Shown: positions 25,533 to 35,345, counted from the stretch's first letter. The stretch is DNA of 64,000 nt from Bradyrhizobium sp. S69 (GCF_009766005.1 NZ_LMUK01000042.1:442745-506744); one strand, 5' to 3'. Notes: generated from the letters alone by a model not told the origin. Made by a program: numbers and translations.

Positions 25533-26956
25533 GCAGCGCGTTGATCGCCCTCGAAGCCCAGGTCAGGGCCGATCTTACCAAGACGGCGCATCCGGATGTG
25601 CCGTGGCTGAAATCGACGCCAGGCCCGGATGCCAAGCCGGCATTGGATGTGCTCGTGGTGGGGGCGGGTCAATCCGGCGTTGCCATCGCATTCGGCCTGA
25701 TGCGCTCGCAGGTCACCAACATTGCGGTTTTGGACCGAGCGGAGCAGGGGCAGGAGGGTCCTTGGCTCTCCTATGCCCGGATGCATACGCTTCGCAGTCC
25801 CAAACATTACACCGGGCCCGATCTCGATATTCCCAGTCTGACGTATCAATCGTGGCACGAGGCGCGCTTTGGCCACGAGCATTGGCAGACGCTTGGTTTG
25901 ATACCGCGCAAGCTGTGGGCGGAGTATCTGCTTTGGTTCAGGCGCGTGATCGGCTTGACCGTGCGCAACGGCTGCGAACTGCTGGAGATTGCGCCGGCGG
26001 AGGGGGGGCTACTCGCCGCAACGGTCAAGAGCGTGGACGTCGTTGAAACCATTTACGCACGCAAGATCGTATTGGCGACCGGGCAGGAAGCCGTGGGCGA
26101 TTGGACGATCCCTGAGCCGTTGCGGCATCTGTCGGCGGCGGTAGTGGCACGCACATCGGATCCGATCGATTTCGAGGCGCTGCGTGGCAAGAAGGTCGTG
26201 GTGATCGGTGCCGGCGCGACGGCCTTCGATAACGCGGCAACGGCACTGGAGGCCGGCGCGGCCGACGTGCATCTGTTTTGCCGCCGCTCCGAAATCCAGG
26301 TGATCCAGCCCTACCGCTGGCTGACCTTCCGCGGCTTTCTGCGGCATTTTGCCGACCTCGATGATGTCTGGCGATGGCGTTTCATGCGCGCTGTTCTCGA
26401 AATGCGCGAAGGGTTTCCGCAAGCAACCTACGATCGCTGCGCCAACTTCGCGAATTTCCATCTGCATGAGGGCTGGCCTGTCGAGGCCGCTCAAGAGTTG
26501 GTCAACGGAGCCGAATTGCAGACGCCGCATGGCAGCTTCGTGGCCGACTTCGTCATCTGCGGCACAGGCACGCAGATCGATTTTTCGGAGCGAAGCGAAC
26601 TGAGAAACTTTGCCGGCAATATCGCGACCTGGGCCAACCGTTATCAGCCGCCGCAAGACGAGCGCAGCGATCGGCTCGGCCGTTATCCCTATCTCGCCGA
26701 CGACTATGCGTTCACGGAGCGGGTGCCGGGACAGACGCCCTGGATTTCCGACGTTCATTTGTTTGCATTTGCGTCCACCATGAGTTTCGGTCCGTCCGGC
26801 TCGTCGATCAACGCGATGACGACGGCCGTACCCAAGCTGGTGCATGGCATCACCCGCGGATTGTTCCGCGCCGACATTGAGCGGTACTGGGATTCTTTCA
26901 ACGCCTATGACGAACCGCAAGCGATCGTCGCACGGCAACCGAAAATCACGGGTTAG
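25529..26956 (+). CDS. FAD/NAD(P)-dependent flavoprotein monooxygenase-like (CzcO-type)
   Basis: A 475-residue two-dinucleotide-fold flavoprotein. The FAD Rossmann motif is V-V-G-A-G-Q-S-G near residues 45-52, and the second, NADPH-binding motif is V-I-G-A-G-A-T-A-F-D near 225. T-L-R-S-P-K-H-Y between them resembles single-component N- or C-hydroxylating flavoproteins. The Baeyer-Villiger fingerprint seen in the other monooxygenase of this window is absent. The ATG at 25529 overlaps the SDR stop. Substrate unknown; it is coupled to the hydantoinase operon and followed by an oligopeptide-type importer. Confidence 0.82.
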   Translation: MSSALIALEAQVRADLTKTAHPDVPWLKSTPGPDAKPALDVLVVGAGQSGVAIAFGLMRSQVTNIAVLDRAEQGQEGPWLSYARMHTLRSPKHYTGPDLDIPSLTYQSWHEARFGHEHWQTLGLIPRKLWAEYLLWFRRVIGLTVRNGCELLEIAPAEGGLLAATVKSVDVVETIYARKIVLATGQEAVGDWTIPEPLRHLSAAVVARTSDPIDFEALRGKKVVVIGAGATAFDNAATALEAGAADVHLFCRRSEIQVIQPYRWLTFRGFLRHFADLDDVWRWRFMRAVLEMREGFPQATYDRCANFANFHLHEGWPVEAAQELVNGAELQTPHGSFVADFVICGTGTQIDFSERSELRNFAGNIATWANRYQPPQDERSDRLGRYPYLADDYAFTERVPGQTPWISDVHLFAFASTMSFGPSGSSINAMTTAVPKLVHGITRGLFRADIERYWDSFNAYDEPQAIVARQPKITG

Positions 26957-27091
26957 CGCAGATAACAGGACCTGGACACGAGTGCCCCGCCAGGCTCGCA
27001 CCTTTTGGGGAGTGGCGCGTTATTTGCTTGGAATTTAGCCAGCCTGAGGCCATTCTCAGGTCTCTTTCGTATTGATTTTCAGGGGTCGAAG

Positions 27092-28708
27092 ATGCGTGTC
27101 AGGGATTGTAAGCCTTTATTGGGTCTGGTCGCGGCCGTCGCGCTTTTGTTGGCTGCGGCACCGGTAAAGGCGCAAACCCGCGCCGAGACGCTTCGCTACG
27201 TGACCGGCGCATCCGTCAACACGCTCGATCCAAATGTGCCGGGCTCGACCCGTGAGGCGTTCGCGGTGAGTCTTAGCACTTACGATCGGCTGGTGTCGTT
27301 CGGACGCAAGCAACTCAACGGGAAATGGGTGTTCGATCTCGACAAGATCACCGGTGAACTGGCAGAATCCTATGAAGTCAGTCCCGACGGCATGAAGCTC
27401 ACGTTTCATTTGCGCAAGGATGCCAAGTTTCAGGATGGCACGCCGGTCACCGCTGAAGACGTGAAGTGGTCGCTCGACCGCGCCGTTACGGCACCGGTGC
27501 TCGGCAAGGCCCAGCTTCTGACGGGGTCGCTGACCAGCGCAGATCAGTTCAAGGTGATCGATCCCCTGACCTTCGAAGTGACGTTGCCAAAACCCGATAA
27601 ACTCGCGTTGCCGAATCTGGCGACGGTCTATCCGATCATCATCAATTCCAAGCTTGCGAAGGCGAATGCGACGCCGGAAGACCCCTGGGCGATCAACTGG
27701 CTGAAGGAGCATGCGGTCGGCAGCGGTGCCTACATCATCGAAAGCTTCAAGCCCGGTGAACAGGTCATCATGAAGCGCAACGAAGCGTGGAATCGCGGGA
27801 CCGCCGAAAAGGCCGCGTTCTTCAAGCGGGTGATCGTGCAGTCCGTGCCGGAGCCGGCCACGCGTGCCAATCTGGTCGAGCGCGGCGATGCCGACCTCGT
27901 CATCGATCTCCAGGCGAGCGACGTGCAGTCGCTGGAGGCCAAAGGCACGCTCAAGGTGATCTCGACGCCGCAGTACAACGCCCTCACATTCATTTCGATG
28001 AACAATCGGATTCCGCCGTTCGATAACGTCAATGTGCGCCGTGCGATCGCCTATGCGCTGCCCTACGATGACATGTTCAAGGCTGCCTTGTTCGGACGCG
28101 GCACGCCGCTGTTCGGCGCTGAATGGCCGGATGGCCAGCCGACCAGCGGCGCCTATCCGATAGCGCAGCCCGTCAAACTGGATCTGGAAAAGGCCAGGGG
28201 TTTTCTCAAGGCGGCCGGCATGCCGGACGGTTTTTCGACGACCTTCAGCTTCAATGTCGGTCAGGCTTCGACGGCTGAACCGATGTCGGCGCTGGTGAAG
28301 GAATCGCTCGCGAAGATCAACATCAAGGTCGACATCCAGAAAATGCCTGATGCGCAGATGTCCACCCAGATCAATGAGAAAAAACTGCCCTTCTTCACCG
28401 AGGGGATCGTCGCGTGGCTTCCCTCGACCGATTATTTCTATCGCAATTTCTACATCGGCGATCAGCGCTGGAATTACAGCTCGATCAACGATCCCGAACT
28501 GACGGCGATCGCACAGGAAGCCCGTTTTGAACCCGACAAGGCGAAATACGAGCAAGACGGCAAAAAGCTGAACGCGATCCATTTTGCCGAAATGCCGCAG
28601 ATTCCGCTGTGGCAGCCGTCCCAGGACGCCGTGATGGCTCTATCGGTTGAAGGGTACACCTATCAGTTCCATCGTCAGGTTGACTATCGCGACCTCAGCC
28701 GCAAGTAA
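27092..28708 (+). CDS. ABC transporter substrate-binding protein, oligopeptide/dipeptide family (SBP_bac_5)
   Basis: A 538-residue periplasmic binding protein. The signal peptide (L-L-G-L-V-A-A-V-A-L-L-L-A-A-A, cleavage after V-K-A) is followed by the cluster C pattern: S-V-N-T-L-D-P-N, G-E-L-A-E-S-Y-E-V-S-P-D-G, F-H-L-R-K-D-A-K-F-Q-D-G-T-P-V-T-A-E-D-V. AGGGG lies six bases before the ATG at 27092. The cognate permeases and ATPase follow directly. The ligand could be a peptide, opine, N-substituted amino acid or hydantoin; operon context suggests the last two. Confidence 0.92.
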   Translation: MRVRDCKPLLGLVAAVALLLAAAPVKAQTRAETLRYVTGASVNTLDPNVPGSTREAFAVSLSTYDRLVSFGRKQLNGKWVFDLDKITGELAESYEVSPDGMKLTFHLRKDAKFQDGTPVTAEDVKWSLDRAVTAPVLGKAQLLTGSLTSADQFKVIDPLTFEVTLPKPDKLALPNLATVYPIIINSKLAKANATPEDPWAINWLKEHAVGSGAYIIESFKPGEQVIMKRNEAWNRGTAEKAAFFKRVIVQSVPEPATRANLVERGDADLVIDLQASDVQSLEAKGTLKVISTPQYNALTFISMNNRIPPFDNVNVRRAIAYALPYDDMFKAALFGRGTPLFGAEWPDGQPTSGAYPIAQPVKLDLEKARGFLKAAGMPDGFSTTFSFNVGQASTAEPMSALVKESLAKINIKVDIQKMPDAQMSTQINEKKLPFFTEGIVAWLPSTDYFYRNFYIGDQRWNYSSINDPELTAIAQEARFEPDKAKYEQDGKKLNAIHFAEMPQIPLWQPSQDAVMALSVEGYTYQFHRQVDYRDLSRK

Positions 28709-28715
28709 TCAATCG

Positions 28716-29753
28716 ATGATCATCACGACGCTTGGTGCGACGGTGAAACGGGCGGCGAAGCGCTTCCTGTCCTCTTTGCCTGCGTTGTTCGGCGTGCTCG
28801 TCTTCACATTCCTGCTGATGCGGGTGCTGCCCGGCGATCCCGCGGTATTCTTTGCCTCCGGACCCAACGCCGGCAAGGCCGAGATCGAACTGATCCGCAA
28901 GCAGATGGGGTTGGACAAGCCGGTGCCGCAGCAGCTGGTGTATTATCTCTACGATCTCGGTCGCGGAAATCTCGGAAACTCGATCATGACCGGACAATCC
29001 GTCACCAAGGATTTGCGTGACCGGCTTCCCGCGTCACTGGAGCTGACCTTCTCGGCGCTGCTGATCGCGCTGGTGTTCGCGATACCGCTTGGCGTGTTGG
29101 CGGCGCTCCGGCCAGGATCCCTCATCGACCATGGCATTCGCCTGTTCTGCGCGCTTGGGGTCTGTGTGCCGACATTCGTGTCGGGCCTGCTGCTGATTTA
29201 TGTCTTCTATTACCTGCTTGGTATTGCTCCCGACCCGACAGGCCGCATCGACATCTTTACCTCATTGCCGCCGTCGCGAACCGGCTTCCTGCTGGTCGAT
29301 TTCCTTTTGGCCGGCGACGTCAGCGGCTGGTGGGGGGCATTCAAGCAGCTCATTCTGCCGGCGGTCACCATGGCGCTGTTCGTCATCGCACCGCTGGCGC
29401 GGATTACGAGGGCCTCGATGCTGGTGTCGCTGGGCAGCGACTTCGTGCGGACGGCGCGGTCCGTTGGCTTGTCCTGGTGGCGCATTGTGGTGACCTATGC
29501 GCTGCGCAATGCTATCCTGCCGGTCATCACCATTGCGGGAATTGTTTTCTCCACCATGCTCGGCGCCAATGTGCTGGTCGAGAAAGTGTTCTCCTGGCCG
29601 GGCGTCGCCTCCTATGCACTGGACGCTTTGCTTTCTTCCGATTACGCGCCGGTGCAGGGTTTTGTGCTGTTGATGGCCAGCATATTCGTGATCGTCAATC
29701 TGGTCATTGACGTGCTCTATGGCATCGCCGACCCGCGGGTTTCCGTCGGATGA
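28716..29753 (+). CDS. ABC transporter permease, DppB/OppB type
   Basis: A 345-residue inner-membrane permease with about six helices. The N-terminal helix ends in L-M-R-V-L-P-G-D-P-A, the family's hallmark. R-I-T-R-A-S-M-L-V-S-L-G-S-D-F-V-R-T-A-R-S-V-G is the EAA coupling loop. It starts 7 bp after the binding protein stop, and its stop overlaps the next permease by ATGA. Confidence 0.93.
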   Translation: MIITTLGATVKRAAKRFLSSLPALFGVLVFTFLLMRVLPGDPAVFFASGPNAGKAEIELIRKQMGLDKPVPQQLVYYLYDLGRGNLGNSIMTGQSVTKDLRDRLPASLELTFSALLIALVFAIPLGVLAALRPGSLIDHGIRLFCALGVCVPTFVSGLLLIYVFYYLLGIAPDPTGRIDIFTSLPPSRTGFLLVDFLLAGDVSGWWGAFKQLILPAVTMALFVIAPLARITRASMLVSLGSDFVRTARSVGLSWWRIVVTYALRNAILPVITIAGIVFSTMLGANVLVEKVFSWPGVASYALDALLSSDYAPVQGFVLLMASIFVIVNLVIDVLYGIADPRVSVG

Positions 29754-30598
29754 CCGCCGCAACGCTCCGACATGCCGCCTGGATCCTGCGCGGCAACCCG
29801 CTCACCGGAATTGCCGCGGCAGGCGTGTTCGCCCTGGTTTTGATCGCGATCTTTGGGCCGTCGATCGTACCTTACGATCCGGTGAGTTCAGACGTGCCGC
29901 AGGCGCTCCAACCGCCGAGCTGGGCGCACCTCGCTGGAACAGACCAACTCGGCCGCGATAGCTTCAGCCGGCTGATCGTCGCGACACGGCTTGACCTTAC
30001 CATCGCGGTTTCGGCCGTCGGCGTTTCCTTTGTGCTCGGTGCGGTGATCGGCTCGCTCTGCGGCTATATCGGCGGCCGGCTCGATCGCGCGGTTGGCCGC
30101 TTTGTCGACGTTCTGATGGCCTTTCCGCTGTTCGTGCTGGCGATGGCAATGGTCGCGGCGCTCGGCAACAGGATCGAGAATATCGTCATTGCAACCGCCA
30201 TCATCAATCTTCCTTTCTACATTCGTTTTTCGCGCGCCGAGGTCAACATCCGCCGCAATCTGGGGTGGGTCGAGGCCGCGCGCGCTTGCGGCGACAGCCA
30301 TTTGTCGGTTGTCCTGCGTTTCCTGTTGCCGAACATACTGCCGGCGATGGCAGTCCAGATGTCGCTCAATCTCGGCTGGGCCATTCTCAACGCGGCGGGG
30401 CTGTCCTTCATCGGGCTGGGCGTCACGCCGCCGACGCCGGAATGGGGCATCATGGTCGCGGAGGGCGCGCGCTTCATCTCGACCGGCAAATGGTGGCTGG
30501 TGGCTTTTCCCGGGCTTTCGTTGATGCTGGCCGTGCTGTGCTTCAACCTGCTCGGCGATGGAATGAGGGATATTCTCGATCCCCGCATGCGGACATGA
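29750..30598 (+). CDS. ABC transporter permease, DppC/OppC type
   Basis: A 282-residue permease. L-A-G-T-D-Q-L-G-R-D-S-F-S-R-L is the diagnostic DppC motif after the first helix. E-A-A-R-A-C-G-D-S near residue 180 is the EAA loop, and L-S-F-I-G-L-G-V-T-P-P-T-P-E-W-G is the conserved C-terminal segment. Both ends overlap neighbouring genes by ATGA, so assembly of the complex is translationally coupled. Confidence 0.93.
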   Translation: MTAATLRHAAWILRGNPLTGIAAAGVFALVLIAIFGPSIVPYDPVSSDVPQALQPPSWAHLAGTDQLGRDSFSRLIVATRLDLTIAVSAVGVSFVLGAVIGSLCGYIGGRLDRAVGRFVDVLMAFPLFVLAMAMVAALGNRIENIVIATAIINLPFYIRFSRAEVNIRRNLGWVEAARACGDSHLSVVLRFLLPNILPAMAVQMSLNLGWAILNAAGLSFIGLGVTPPTPEWGIMVAEGARFISTGKWWLVAFPGLSLMLAVLCFNLLGDGMRDILDPRMRT

Positions 30599-32262
30599 CC
30601 GGCCCGTTGCTGCGCATAGAAGACCTGCATGTCAGCTTCTCGACGAGGCGCGGGATGGTCGAAGCCGTTCGCGGCGTGACCCTGTCGGTCGATGAGGGCG
30701 AGGTGCTCGGCCTCGTCGGCGAGAGCGGATCGGGAAAATCCGTCACCGGTTTTGCGACGACGCGGCTGCTCGATGCGGCGGGTCGGATTACCGCGGGCCG
30801 GATCGTTTTTCGCGGCCAGGATATCACGAGAATCCCGAGCGGCGACTTCCGGCATTTGAAGGGCGCCGCGATGTCGATGATCTTTCAAAACCCGCGCGCC
30901 GCGCTCAATCCGATCCGCGCCATCGGTCAACAGCTCGCCGACGCGATATTGACCCATCGACGGATATCGAAAGACGAGGCGCGGGCGGCTTCGCTCGACC
31001 TGCTGCGCGCCGTGCAAATCCGAAATCCCGAACAGCGAATGACCGCATTCCCGCACGAATTGTCCGGCGGAATGTGCCAGCGCGTGATGATCGCGATTGC
31101 GATCTCCTGCAATCCCGCCTTGTTGATCGCGGACGAACCGACCACCGGGCTCGACGTCACCACGCAAAAAGTGGTGATGGATCTGTTGGCCGCGATCGCT
31201 GCCGAGCGCGGCATGGCGACCATTCTCATCACGCACGATCTTGGCCTGGCCGCTCGCTATTGCCGCCGCGTCGTTGTGATGGAAAAGGGACGATTGGTCG
31301 AGGAGGCCGAACCGGTAGAGTTGTTTCACGCACCCAAGCATCCCTACTCAAAGCGTCTTGTCGCGGCGTCACCGACGGTCAGCTCCCGGGTCGAGGATCT
31401 GGTGCCCGAAGAGGAGAGGGGCCCGTTCCTCGCGGCGCGGCTTGTTCCAAAGTCCGCGCCGGCTCCCGGCACGCCGCTGCTGCTGGACATCAAGTCCCTG
31501 ACCAAGCGATATGACGACGGACCTGCCGCGATCGCGGACTTTTCAATGACGATGGCGGCCGGCGAGAGCGTCGGGCTGGTCGGCGAATCCGGCTCCGGCA
31601 AGACCACGACGTCGCGCATGATCTGTCGTTTGATCGATCCCACCGAGGGTGAAATCCTGTTCGACGGATACTCGATCGGCCATGTGCCGGCGCGGGATTT
31701 CCATCGATCGCCGTTCCGCAAGGACATCCAGATCGTGTTCCAGGACCCGAACGAAAGCCTGAATCCGCGCTTTAATGGCTTCAACTGCATTGCCCATCCG
31801 CTGCTGAGGCTTGGCAAGATGAAGCCGGGCGCAGCACTTACAAAACGCGTGAGAGAATGCGCGGAGCGGGTTGGGCTGCCCCCGGATTTGCTCGAACGCT
31901 TTCCACATCAGCTCTCCGGGGGGCAGAAGGCGCGCGTCGGCATTGCCCGCGCGATCGCCTGCCGGCCGCGCCTGCTGGTGCTGGACGAGCCTACGGCCGC
32001 GCTCGACGTATCGGTGCAGGCCGTCGTGCTGCAACTGCTTGATCGGCTGCGGCGCGAGGATAATTTGGCGTTTCTCTTCGTCAGCCACGACCTCAATGTC
32101 GTTCGCATGATGTGCGACCGCACGATCGTCTTGCGCAACGGCGGCATTGTCGAGGAGGGCGAAAGCCGGGCGATGTTTGAAAATCCAAAAACCGACTATA
32201 CGCGCGAGTTGGTCGAGGCGGTGCCGCATATCCGCCGTGCACCTGCCTTGGCTGTGACCTGA
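30595..32262 (+). CDS. Fused dual ATPase of the oligopeptide ABC transporter (DppD-DppF fusion)
   Basis: A single 555-residue protein carrying two complete ATPase domains that are separate DppD and DppF subunits in many systems. Domain 1 has Walker A G-E-S-G-S-G-K-S-V, signature L-S-G-G-M-C-Q-R and Walker B L-L-I-A-D-E-P-T-T. Domain 2, from about residue 290, has G-E-S-G-S-G-K-T-T, L-S-G-G-Q-K-A-R and L-L-V-L-D-E-P-T-A. The first signature (LSGGM) is typical of DppD halves. It is the last gene of the operon that starts with the hydantoinase. Confidence 0.93.
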   Translation: MTGPLLRIEDLHVSFSTRRGMVEAVRGVTLSVDEGEVLGLVGESGSGKSVTGFATTRLLDAAGRITAGRIVFRGQDITRIPSGDFRHLKGAAMSMIFQNPRAALNPIRAIGQQLADAILTHRRISKDEARAASLDLLRAVQIRNPEQRMTAFPHELSGGMCQRVMIAIAISCNPALLIADEPTTGLDVTTQKVVMDLLAAIAAERGMATILITHDLGLAARYCRRVVVMEKGRLVEEAEPVELFHAPKHPYSKRLVAASPTVSSRVEDLVPEEERGPFLAARLVPKSAPAPGTPLLLDIKSLTKRYDDGPAAIADFSMTMAAGESVGLVGESGSGKTTTSRMICRLIDPTEGEILFDGYSIGHVPARDFHRSPFRKDIQIVFQDPNESLNPRFNGFNCIAHPLLRLGKMKPGAALTKRVRECAERVGLPPDLLERFPHQLSGGQKARVGIARAIACRPRLLVLDEPTAALDVSVQAVVLQLLDRLRREDNLAFLFVSHDLNVVRMMCDRTIVLRNGGIVEEGESRAMFENPKTDYTRELVEAVPHIRRAPALAVT

Positions 32263-32723
32263 CGGTCGGTCAACCGTGCGTTGGCGGTCACCGCTTCGGT
32301 GGCCGGTCGCGCGAGACAAACATGGACGGTTCTTTGCAACCGCAAGACGCCGCAACCAGAATTGTCATTACTTCAGAACTTCAACTCTCGGGTACCATCG
32401 CGCGATCCGGGCCCGCCGGGCTCATCACGGCAATCGCAATGTTCACGTCGCTGATTCCGTGCACAACGCTGAGGCAGCAACGGACTCTGGCCTTTGTCGG
32501 CGCCGCGCGCCGGTAGCGAAACCGGCGCGGTATCGTGCGCTATAGCGTTTCAGCACAGCCGAAAATCCCATCGTAAAACGCGCGGCGCCAGCGGGCTCCA
32601 TTGCCCGCTATAGCGTCTCCGGCTGCGCAAACATTGGGCGCGCTATTTGCCGCTTGGTTTGAAACTATCCGCTCGGGCAACGATGCCATCGCTCCATGGT
32701 GGGGGCAAAAGGAGTTAAGGATC
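32263..32723. other. Long leader/promoter region before the BMP transporter operon, with two copies of an 11-bp palindromic word
   Basis: About 460 bases with no supported gene. CGCTATAGCGT occurs twice, at 32538-32548 and 32606-32616, 68 bp apart; each contains the perfect palindrome CGCTATAGCG. I found no known riboswitch by eye. Transcription of the BMP operon should start here. Confidence 0.5.
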
Positions 32724-33821
32724 ATGCGACCGGAATGGAAGACGAGATATTGGACGACGTTGATCGCGGCGGGCGCGGTGGTCTCTTGCGGCGCGGTGGC
32801 TTACGCCGCCGGCTTTACGCTTCCGGCAGCGCCGAAGATCGCGTTCCTGTACTTCGATCAGAAGAACGATGGTGGCTGGACCCAGGCTTTCGACGAGGCG
32901 CGTCCGAAGATCGAGACCGCGGTCGGCATGAAGATTCCTTTCGTCGAAAAAGTGCCCGAGGTGGCCGGCCAAATCAAACCGGCCGCGGAGCAGTTCATCC
33001 AGCGCGGTTACAACGTCATTATCGGAACGGCGTTTGGATATTCCGACGCCTTCAAGGAGCTGTCGGAAAAGTATCCGCAGGTCGCTTTCCTCAACGCGTC
33101 GGGGACCACGAACGGCCCGAACCTCGAATCGTTCTATGGCCGGACCTATGAGAGCCAGTATCTCTGCGGCATGATCGCCGGCGGAATGTCCAAAACCGGC
33201 AAGCTCGGCTTCGTCGCAGCGCATCCGATCGGTCCGGTGAACTGGACCATTAACGCCTATGAACTCGGCGCCCAGAAGATAAATCCAAAGGCAACCGTCA
33301 CGGTCATCTTCACCGGTGCGTGGAATGATCCCGTAAAGGAGCGCGCGGCCGCAGAGGCGATGGCGGATCAGGGCATCGACGTGATCGGCCAGCACGTCGA
33401 TACGCCGACGCCGCAGATTGTCGCGCAGGAACGCGGCATTTACGGCACCGGGCATCATCGCGATTTGCGCGAGTTCGCGCCGAAGGCGACGCTGTGCTCG
33501 TCGGTCTGGACATGGGACAAGTTCCTGTCGCCTGAGCTGAAGAAGGTGGCCGCGGGCAATTGGCAACCAAATCCCTACGGCGCATTCCCCGGCATCAAGG
33601 AGGGCGGCACCGATATCGCCTGCTGCGGCACCGCGGTGCCAAAGGATCTCGCCGACAAGGTGATGGCGGAGCGTGACGCGATCATCGCCGGCAAGCAGAT
33701 CTTCACCGGGCCCATGAAGGACACCACAGGCAAAGAGGTGCTCGCCGAAGGCAAGCCGATCGATGACGGCGGGCTCTGGAAGATGGACTGGTACATACCG
33801 GGCGTGATCGCGCAGAAATAG
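32724..33821 (+). CDS. BMP-family ABC transporter substrate-binding protein
   Basis: A 365-residue periplasmic binding protein of the basic membrane protein / PnrA family, which usually binds nucleosides or other small heterocycles. It has a signal peptide ending near A-V-A-Y-A. The mature part begins I-A-F-L-Y-F-D-Q-K-N-D-G-G-W-T-Q-A-F, and V-I-I-G-T-A-F-G-Y and F-Y-G-R-T-Y-E-S-Q-Y-L-C-G follow. There is no lipobox cysteine at the cleavage site, so it is probably soluble. The ATG at 32724 has AGGAG upstream. ATPase and two permeases follow in order. Confidence 0.92.
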   Translation: MRPEWKTRYWTTLIAAGAVVSCGAVAYAAGFTLPAAPKIAFLYFDQKNDGGWTQAFDEARPKIETAVGMKIPFVEKVPEVAGQIKPAAEQFIQRGYNVIIGTAFGYSDAFKELSEKYPQVAFLNASGTTNGPNLESFYGRTYESQYLCGMIAGGMSKTGKLGFVAAHPIGPVNWTINAYELGAQKINPKATVTVIFTGAWNDPVKERAAAEAMADQGIDVIGQHVDTPTPQIVAQERGIYGTGHHRDLREFAPKATLCSSVWTWDKFLSPELKKVAAGNWQPNPYGAFPGIKEGGTDIACCGTAVPKDLADKVMAERDAIIAGKQIFTGPMKDTTGKEVLAEGKPIDDGGLWKMDWYIPGVIAQK

Positions 33822-33842
33822 CGGTGTGACCGGACTTAATCG

Positions 33843-35345
33843 ATGACTCCCGCGCTTGAACTCACCGGAATCAAAAAGTCGTTCGACGGCGTCATCGCGC
33901 TTGATGGCGCCGTCTTCGCCGCGAAATCCGGTGAGGTCCACGCCCTGCTTGGCGAGAACGGCGCGGGAAAGTCGTCGCTGATGAACATCGCGGCCGGTTT
34001 CTATGTGCCGGACACCGGAACCGTCGCCATCCACGGCGAAGCGGTTGCGCTGTCCGGGCCGGCCGACGCCCGTGCCCGCGGCATCGGCATGGTTCACCAG
34101 CATTTCAAGCTGGTGAAGCCGTTCACCGTTGCCGAGAATATCCTGTTGGCTAATCCGCGGCGTCATTTTCGTTCGGGTATCCGGGACATTCGTGACGGCG
34201 TGCGCGAGCAGGCGGCTCAGCTCGGCTTCGATATCGATCCCGACCGGCGGGTCGAGGATCTCACGGTCGCCGAACAGCAGCAGGTGGAAATCATCAAGGT
34301 GCTGCTTGGCGGCGCCAAGATTCTCATTCTCGACGAGCCGACGGCGGTGCTGACGGACGTTGAGGCCGAACGGCTGCTGGAAACCGTTCGCCGTCTGGCC
34401 CAGAGCGGCGTCGCGGTGGTGCTGGTCACCCACAAGCTTCACGAGGTCAAGCGCTACGCCGACGCCGTCACCATCATGCGGGGTGGACGGACGGTGGCGA
34501 CGGCCGATCCGCGTGTCGCCAGCGCGGCGGAGCTGACGGAATTGACCGTCGGCCAGACCGCGCCGCTGCCGGACCGAACGGAGCGTCCGCTGGGAACGAC
34601 GCTTCTTAATGTAGGAGCCTTGCATTGCGCCCGCAGCGACGGGCAGGTGATGGTGGCCGATACCAGCTTTTTTGTCCGCGCGGGTGAGATCTACGGCCTT
34701 GCCGGCGTCAGCGGCAATGGCCAGGCCGAACTTGCCGAGGCGCTGATCGGTGCGCGCCAGCCGCTGTCGGGCGAAATCTGGCTGGAGGGGCCGGGCGATA
34801 TCGGAGCGGCACCGGCCGCCATCCGGCGTGAAGCCGGTCTCGCCGCGATCCCAGCCGATCGCTATGCGTTCGCGCTCGCGGGTTCACTGTCGATCGCAGA
34901 CAATTTTGCGGTCGCCACCATTGAGTCCGGCTGTTATGGGCCGCCGTGGCTGATCGATCGCGCGGCGATACGCCGCGATGCGTCCGAAGCGATCACCGCC
35001 TACGACGTGCAGGGCGTTCGCAGCGTCGGGCAAAAGGCGGCGCTGTTGTCCGGGGGCAACGCCCAGAAGCTGGTGATCGCTCGCGAATTCAGCCGTCAGC
35101 CGACGGTGGTGGTGGCCCATAGCCCAAGCCGCGGGCTCGATGTGCGAGCCTGCGCCGCCGTGCATGAACGGCTACTCGCCGCTCGCGACCGCGGCGCCGC
35201 GGTCGTGCTCATCAGCGAAGACCTCGACGAAATTCTCGCCCTCTCGGATCGGATTGGCGTCATGACGCGGGGCCGGATCGTGGCCGAGTTCAATCGGCCC
35301 GCCGATCGTCAGGAGATTGGCCGCGCGATGGTGGACCATGCATGA
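33843..35345 (+). CDS. ABC transporter ATPase, sugar/nucleoside type with two ATPase domains
   Basis: A 500-residue ATPase with two nucleotide-binding domains. Domain 1 is canonical: G-E-N-G-A-G-K-S-S, Walker B I-L-I-L-D-E-P-T-A-V-L. Domain 2 is degenerate at Walker A (G-V-S-G-N-G-Q-A-E) and Walker B (V-V-V-A-H-S-P-S-R-G-L), as in other RbsA/NupO-like proteins. The signature in domain 2, L-S-G-G-N-A-Q-K, is kept. It powers the BMP-type importer. The start lies 21 bp after the binding protein stop. Confidence 0.92.
   Translation: MTPALELTGIKKSFDGVIALDGAVFAAKSGEVHALLGENGAGKSSLMNIAAGFYVPDTGTVAIHGEAVALSGPADARARGIGMVHQHFKLVKPFTVAENILLANPRRHFRSGIRDIRDGVREQAAQLGFDIDPDRRVEDLTVAEQQQVEIIKVLLGGAKILILDEPTAVLTDVEAERLLETVRRLAQSGVAVVLVTHKLHEVKRYADAVTIMRGGRTVATADPRVASAAELTELTVGQTAPLPDRTERPLGTTLLNVGALHCARSDGQVMVADTSFFVRAGEIYGLAGVSGNGQAELAEALIGARQPLSGEIWLEGPGDIGAAPAAIRREAGLAAIPADRYAFALAGSLSIADNFAVATIESGCYGPPWLIDRAAIRRDASEAITAYDVQGVRSVGQKAALLSGGNAQKLVIAREFSRQPTVVVAHSPSRGLDVRACAAVHERLLAARDRGAAVVLISEDLDEILALSDRIGVMTRGRIVAEFNRPADRQEIGRAMVDHA

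Noticed and set aside
27116..28582. 488-codon minus-strand open frame opposite the oligopeptide binding protein
   Set aside because: Antisense shadow; the plus-strand reading has a signal peptide and family motifs.
32322..32516. 64-codon open frame in the leader of the BMP operon
   Set aside because: No ribosome site, no hydrophobic or family pattern, and third-position base use unlike neighbouring genes.
32715..34625. 636-codon minus-strand open frame opposite the BMP binding protein and ATPase
   Set aside because: It spans the junction of two well-supported genes and has no recognisable domain.
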